Origin: Myxococcota bacterium
Lineage (GTDB): Bacteria > Myxococcota_A > Bradymonadia > UBA7976 > UBA1532
Direction: 5' to 3'
Length of the DNA stretch: 64,000 nt
Assembly (NCBI GenBank): GCA_023150895.1
Contig: JAKLJY010000003.1
Location: 1 to 64,000, forward strand
Below, piece after piece: positions 61,516 through 64,000 of the stretch (position 1 is the first letter of the stretch; every line of letters starts with the position of its first letter). The position numbers and the translations under genes are program-made. Below the pieces are notes generated by a model. The model saw nothing but the letters and a program-made list of their open reading frames with translations. It ran no database searches and was not told the DNA's origin.

Positions 61516-62399
61516 GGTGCCGTCCCGCCCTCGTGGCGATCGCCCTGCTCATCGGGGCTTGCTCCCCGCCACAAAGCGAGACGTCCGGCGGCGGCAAACG
61601 TCCCCGGGTGCCCGTCCCGGCGTCCGCTGCGGCCGCAGCGGCAACGCGTCCGCCGAAGATCACGCTGCCTCCGCCCATGGCGCCACCGCCGAAGCCCGAC
61701 GGGCAGCCACAGTCCCCGGCCGACCTCACTGCGCTGGCGCGGGCGGCCGCGGAGGGCAAACCCGTCCAGAAGGCCGGCGCGCCGTCGATCGAGGTGCTCG
61801 ACGAGAACAGACGCAAGATCGGCGAGACCATCGTCGACCGTGCGCGACGGCGCATCGAGATCCCGGCGAAGGTGAACATGGTTCAGGGCATTCTCGAGTA
61901 CATGTCCTGCGCCTCGAACGGGAAGCTCCACGAGTCCGTCCTCGAACAGCTCGACCGGGGCAGCCACCTCCATCTCGCGTTGTTGCTCCTCGACCAGATG
62001 CCCTCGGAGTCGGTCCTCGACGAGAAGACCGGCCCGCGCGTCGTTCGACAGGGCTCGCCGCTCATCGTCAGCGTCGAGTATGCCGATCCGAAGACGGGCA
62101 AGCCCGTCCGTCGGTCGGTGGAGTCGTTCTTGTACAGTCGCAAGCGCAAGGGCCCCCCGAAGCAGGTCGACTGGGTCTTTCAGGGGAGCACTTTCTGGAA
62201 CGGCGACTACTCGGCCGACACGAGCAAGAGCATCGTCGGCCTGGTGCCCGATCCCACGACGGTCATTGCTGCCGCGGGCAATGAGGGCAACCCGTACCAG
62301 GGCATGGAGGGTTTCGAGGTCAACACCAAGGTCATCCCCCCGAAGGGCACGCCGATGACCATCGTGGTCGAGCCGGCGCCCTCCGCGGCCCCGAAATGA
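61512..62399 (+). CDS. YdjY-type lipoprotein
   Basis: 295 aa. Signal with lipobox LIGAC, a long Pro/Ala-rich spacer, then a YdjY-like domain (about 90-285) with VNMVQGILEYMSCASNGK, HESVL, HLALLLLDQ and the Trp/Gly-rich VDWVFQGSTFWNGDY. YdjY domains in planctomycete and myxobacterial proteins have no settled function. The ATG overlaps the methyltransferase stop (ATGA), so the two are co-expressed. It ends one base before the convergent UbiA-family gene. Confidence 0.8.
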   Translation: MRCRPALVAIALLIGACSPPQSETSGGGKRPRVPVPASAAAAAATRPPKITLPPPMAPPPKPDGQPQSPADLTALARAAAEGKPVQKAGAPSIEVLDENRRKIGETIVDRARRRIEIPAKVNMVQGILEYMSCASNGKLHESVLEQLDRGSHLHLALLLLDQMPSESVLDEKTGPRVVRQGSPLIVSVEYADPKTGKPVRRSVESFLYSRKRKGPPKQVDWVFQGSTFWNGDYSADTSKSIVGLVPDPTTVIAAAGNEGNPYQGMEGFEVNTKVIPPKGTPMTIVVEPAPSAAPK

Positions 62400-62400
62400 C

Positions 62401-63291
62401 TCAGGTCGAGTGAAACCATCGCCCGAAGCGGCGTCCCGCGGCGGCAAGGCCGACGATGATGCCAGCGACGATCGGGGCGCCCGCACCGATCGCGATGGCC
62501 GCGTCGACCAAAGCGATGCCGAAGATGCCCGCCATCACGGCACCGCGCACCGCGCCACCCCCACCGCCCCAGGCCCGGCGCACGGGTCGCCACAGAAACA
62601 CGGGGGCGGCGAGGGCGGCCCACGCGCCCGACGCCGATGCGACGCCGGCCAGGGCGGCGACGGCGGGGGTGATGGACAGGACGACGAGCGCGACGAGCGC
62701 CGCGCGGAGACCCGGCCCGGGCGTCCCGGAGACCTCATGCCGCGAGACGCCGGTCAGCGCCGCGACGTAAAGAAGCGTGCCGACGGGGACGAGGCAGGCG
62801 TGGATGGGTGGCGGCGCGACGAGGCCGGCCGCCGTCACCCCGATCATGGCGTTTCCGTAGCGACAGAGCCCCATCGAGAGCGGGCCGAGCGGACCCGACT
62901 TCAATAAGCCGTTATACAAGTATGTCGCGGCAATCGTCGCGAGGCAGGTGGCACCCGTCGCCCACCCGCCGCCGAGGACGGAGAGCGCAAGTCCGACGAG
63001 TTGCAGGCCGACGATCCACGTCCAGGCCGCGCGAACGCCGATGCGCCCCGATGGGATCGGCCGCTGAGGCCGCTCCACGCGGTCCACCGCGAGATCGAAG
63101 ACGTCGTTCGCCGCCATCCCTGCGGCGTAGATGCAAACGCTCGCGGCGACGACAGCCAGTCCCGGGAGCACGAACTCGACCGCCGGACGACCGCCTGAAA
63201 CGAACGCGCCCCCGAGCGCGAGTCCGGCGAGGACGTCGGCGGGGGCCGTGAAGACCGCCGGCAGCCGGATCAGCTCGAAGAACGCCCTCAT
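62401..63291 (-). CDS. UbiA-family prenyltransferase-like membrane protein
   Basis: 296 aa with about eight membrane helices. The UbiA motif NDVFDLAVDRVERPQRPIPSG-type aspartate-rich block is present (NDVFD near residue 62 and RPQRPIPSG), and the second site VSRHEVSGTPGPG has Glu in place of one usual Asp. Such enzymes move prenyl or related groups within the membrane. The ATG at 63291 overlaps the inositol-phosphate synthase stop (ATGA). I recall that actinobacterial and ebo-type clusters pair such a UbiA member with an inositol-phosphate synthase; that is recollection, not shown here. Confidence 0.85.
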   Translation of the reverse strand: MRAFFELIRLPAVFTAPADVLAGLALGGAFVSGGRPAVEFVLPGLAVVAASVCIYAAGMAANDVFDLAVDRVERPQRPIPSGRIGVRAAWTWIVGLQLVGLALSVLGGGWATGATCLATIAATYLYNGLLKSGPLGPLSMGLCRYGNAMIGVTAAGLVAPPPIHACLVPVGTLLYVAALTGVSRHEVSGTPGPGLRAALVALVVLSITPAVAALAGVASASGAWAALAAPVFLWRPVRRAWGGGGGAVRGAVMAGIFGIALVDAAIAIGAGAPIVAGIIVGLAAAGRRFGRWFHST

Positions 63292-64000
63292 GCCCGGCCG
63301 GCGGTTGCCCACTCGAGCAGGGCCTCGTCCTGACGAACGAGCCGCTGCTCGTCCGTCCCCATCGGGTCCTTGAAAAACGACGCCAGCGCGGCGAGCACAC
63401 CGCGCTCGCCCCGCGACTGAGCCAGGGAGGTGAACCGGACCAGGTCGAGGACGAGGGGCGCGGCGAGGAGCGAATCCACCCCGTTCCACGTGAACTGCAT
63501 GGACATCCGTCCGCCGAGGAAGCCCTGGAAGTGGATGTGATCCCACGCGATCTTCCACTCGCCGAGGCTACCGACGTAGTCGATCCCCACGCGCGTCTGC
63601 GGGGCATAGCCGAGAATCTTGGGCAGCAGGTGATCCTTGCTGCGGATCTTCGACGCCTTGTGCGCCGGATCCTCCAGCACCCGACCGTCTTCATTCCCGA
63701 GGATGTTCTGTCCGAACCAGGACATGACAGGCAGATTCCGGCGGGCGAAGAGTTCGGAGAGGACGGACTTGACCAGGGTCTCCCCCGTCTTGCCGTCGGA
63801 GCCCGCGTGCACGGCGCCCCGCTCGATGGCGAGCGCCTCCAGCGCCGGGAGTCGTGACCCGACGCTCGGCGTGAAGTTGACGTAGGCGTCGCCGCCCAGG
63901 AACGCCGCGGCCGCGTACAACGCGCTCGCCGGCAGGGCAGAGGTCCCGCTTGCGAGCTCTGCCTCGAGGGCCGACCAGGTCTCCCAGGCCGCGCGGGGGG
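63288..64000 (-). CDS. myo-Inositol-1-phosphate synthase (5' end outside window)
   Basis: C-terminal 236 residues of a MIPS-family protein, open to the window edge. Seen: SGTSALPASALYAAAAFLGG, VNFTPSVGSR, HAGSDGKTGETLVKSVL (the conserved core), SWFGQNILGNEDG, SKIRSKDHLLPKILGY, and the DYVGSLGEWKIAWDHI and GFLGG strands. The enzyme turns glucose-6-phosphate to inositol-1-phosphate using NAD. It overlaps the UbiA-family gene by four bases. Whether its product serves phosphatidylinositol, a compatible solute or a prenylated product is not visible here. Confidence 0.92.
   Translation of the reverse strand, partial: PRAAWETWSALEAELASGTSALPASALYAAAAFLGGDAYVNFTPSVGSRLPALEALAIERGAVHAGSDGKTGETLVKSVLSELFARRNLPVMSWFGQNILGNEDGRVLEDPAHKASKIRSKDHLLPKILGYAPQTRVGIDYVGSLGEWKIAWDHIHFQGFLGGRMSMQFTWNGVDSLLAAPLVLDLVRFTSLAQSRGERGVLAALASFFKDPMGTDEQRLVRQDEALLEWATAGRA

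Overview
The window is a gene-dense, GC-rich (visibly about 70% G+C) piece of a Gram-negative chromosome. Several features point to the Myxococcota/Deltaproteobacteria, possibly a Bradymonadia-like lineage: Ser/Thr kinases with zinc ribbons, FHA and AgmX/TonB-like C-terminal domains, many lipoproteins (several Cys-rich), and Cys-GlyGly-hydrophobic-Arg tails like MYXO-CTERM sorting signals. The lineage is inferred from gene content only.

Layout. 1-9.3 kb: a partial HARE-HTH/low-complexity protein, a beta-propeller protein, a phosphoesterase, a CpXC/HEAT protein and a matrixin-type protease fused to a second secreted module. 9.36-9.55 kb: tRNA-Gln and tRNA-Glu with a terminator. 9.6-13.2 kb: a lipoprotein facing an ECF sigma operon (sortable secreted protein, sigma factor, zinc-finger anti-sigma-like protein). 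13.3-18 kb: a minus-strand operon of membrane pseudokinase, Cys-rich lipoprotein, small protein, NUDIX hydrolase and TsaE. 18.2-21.6 kb: lipoproteins, a ComEA-like protein, a glycerophosphodiesterase and a HAD phosphatase. 21.6-26.1 kb: hutH-hutU-hutI for histidine breakdown. 26.1-29.8 kb: kinase, TPR/PEGA-like protein and Cys-repeat lipoprotein. 29.8-41.1 kb: one long minus-strand set of protease-like gene, tilS, ftsH, folP, cdaA, ybbR, glmM, pdxJ-like, acpS-like, nnr and tsaC/sua5, which links c-di-AMP synthesis, cell-wall precursor, folate, tRNA modification and metabolite repair. 41.3-46.9 kb: AgmX-like protein, a 55-aa ORF, FHA/coiled-coil protein, glutaredoxin and PilZ protein. 47.2-51.2 kb: a 1333-aa metzincin-like lipoprotein. 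51.3-60.3 kb: signalling proteins (tandem cNMP-binding, receiver-TPR, tail-anchored kinase, degenerate CHAT/TPR pair). 60.5-64 kb: methyltransferase, YdjY-type lipoprotein, and a UbiA-family enzyme coupled to a partial inositol-phosphate synthase.

Most genes within a transcription unit overlap by ATGA or GTGA. Candidate sigma70-like promoters are visible, several placed so that the mRNA would be leaderless (hutH is the clearest). Two genes carry what look like single-base deletions (about 28.63 kb and 29.95 kb), so read or assembly errors cannot be excluded. The most distinctive biology is a recurring theme of enzyme folds that lost their catalytic residues: a pseudokinase, PdxJ-like and AcpS-like proteins encoded side by side, a trypsin-like protein and a CHAT-like protein.
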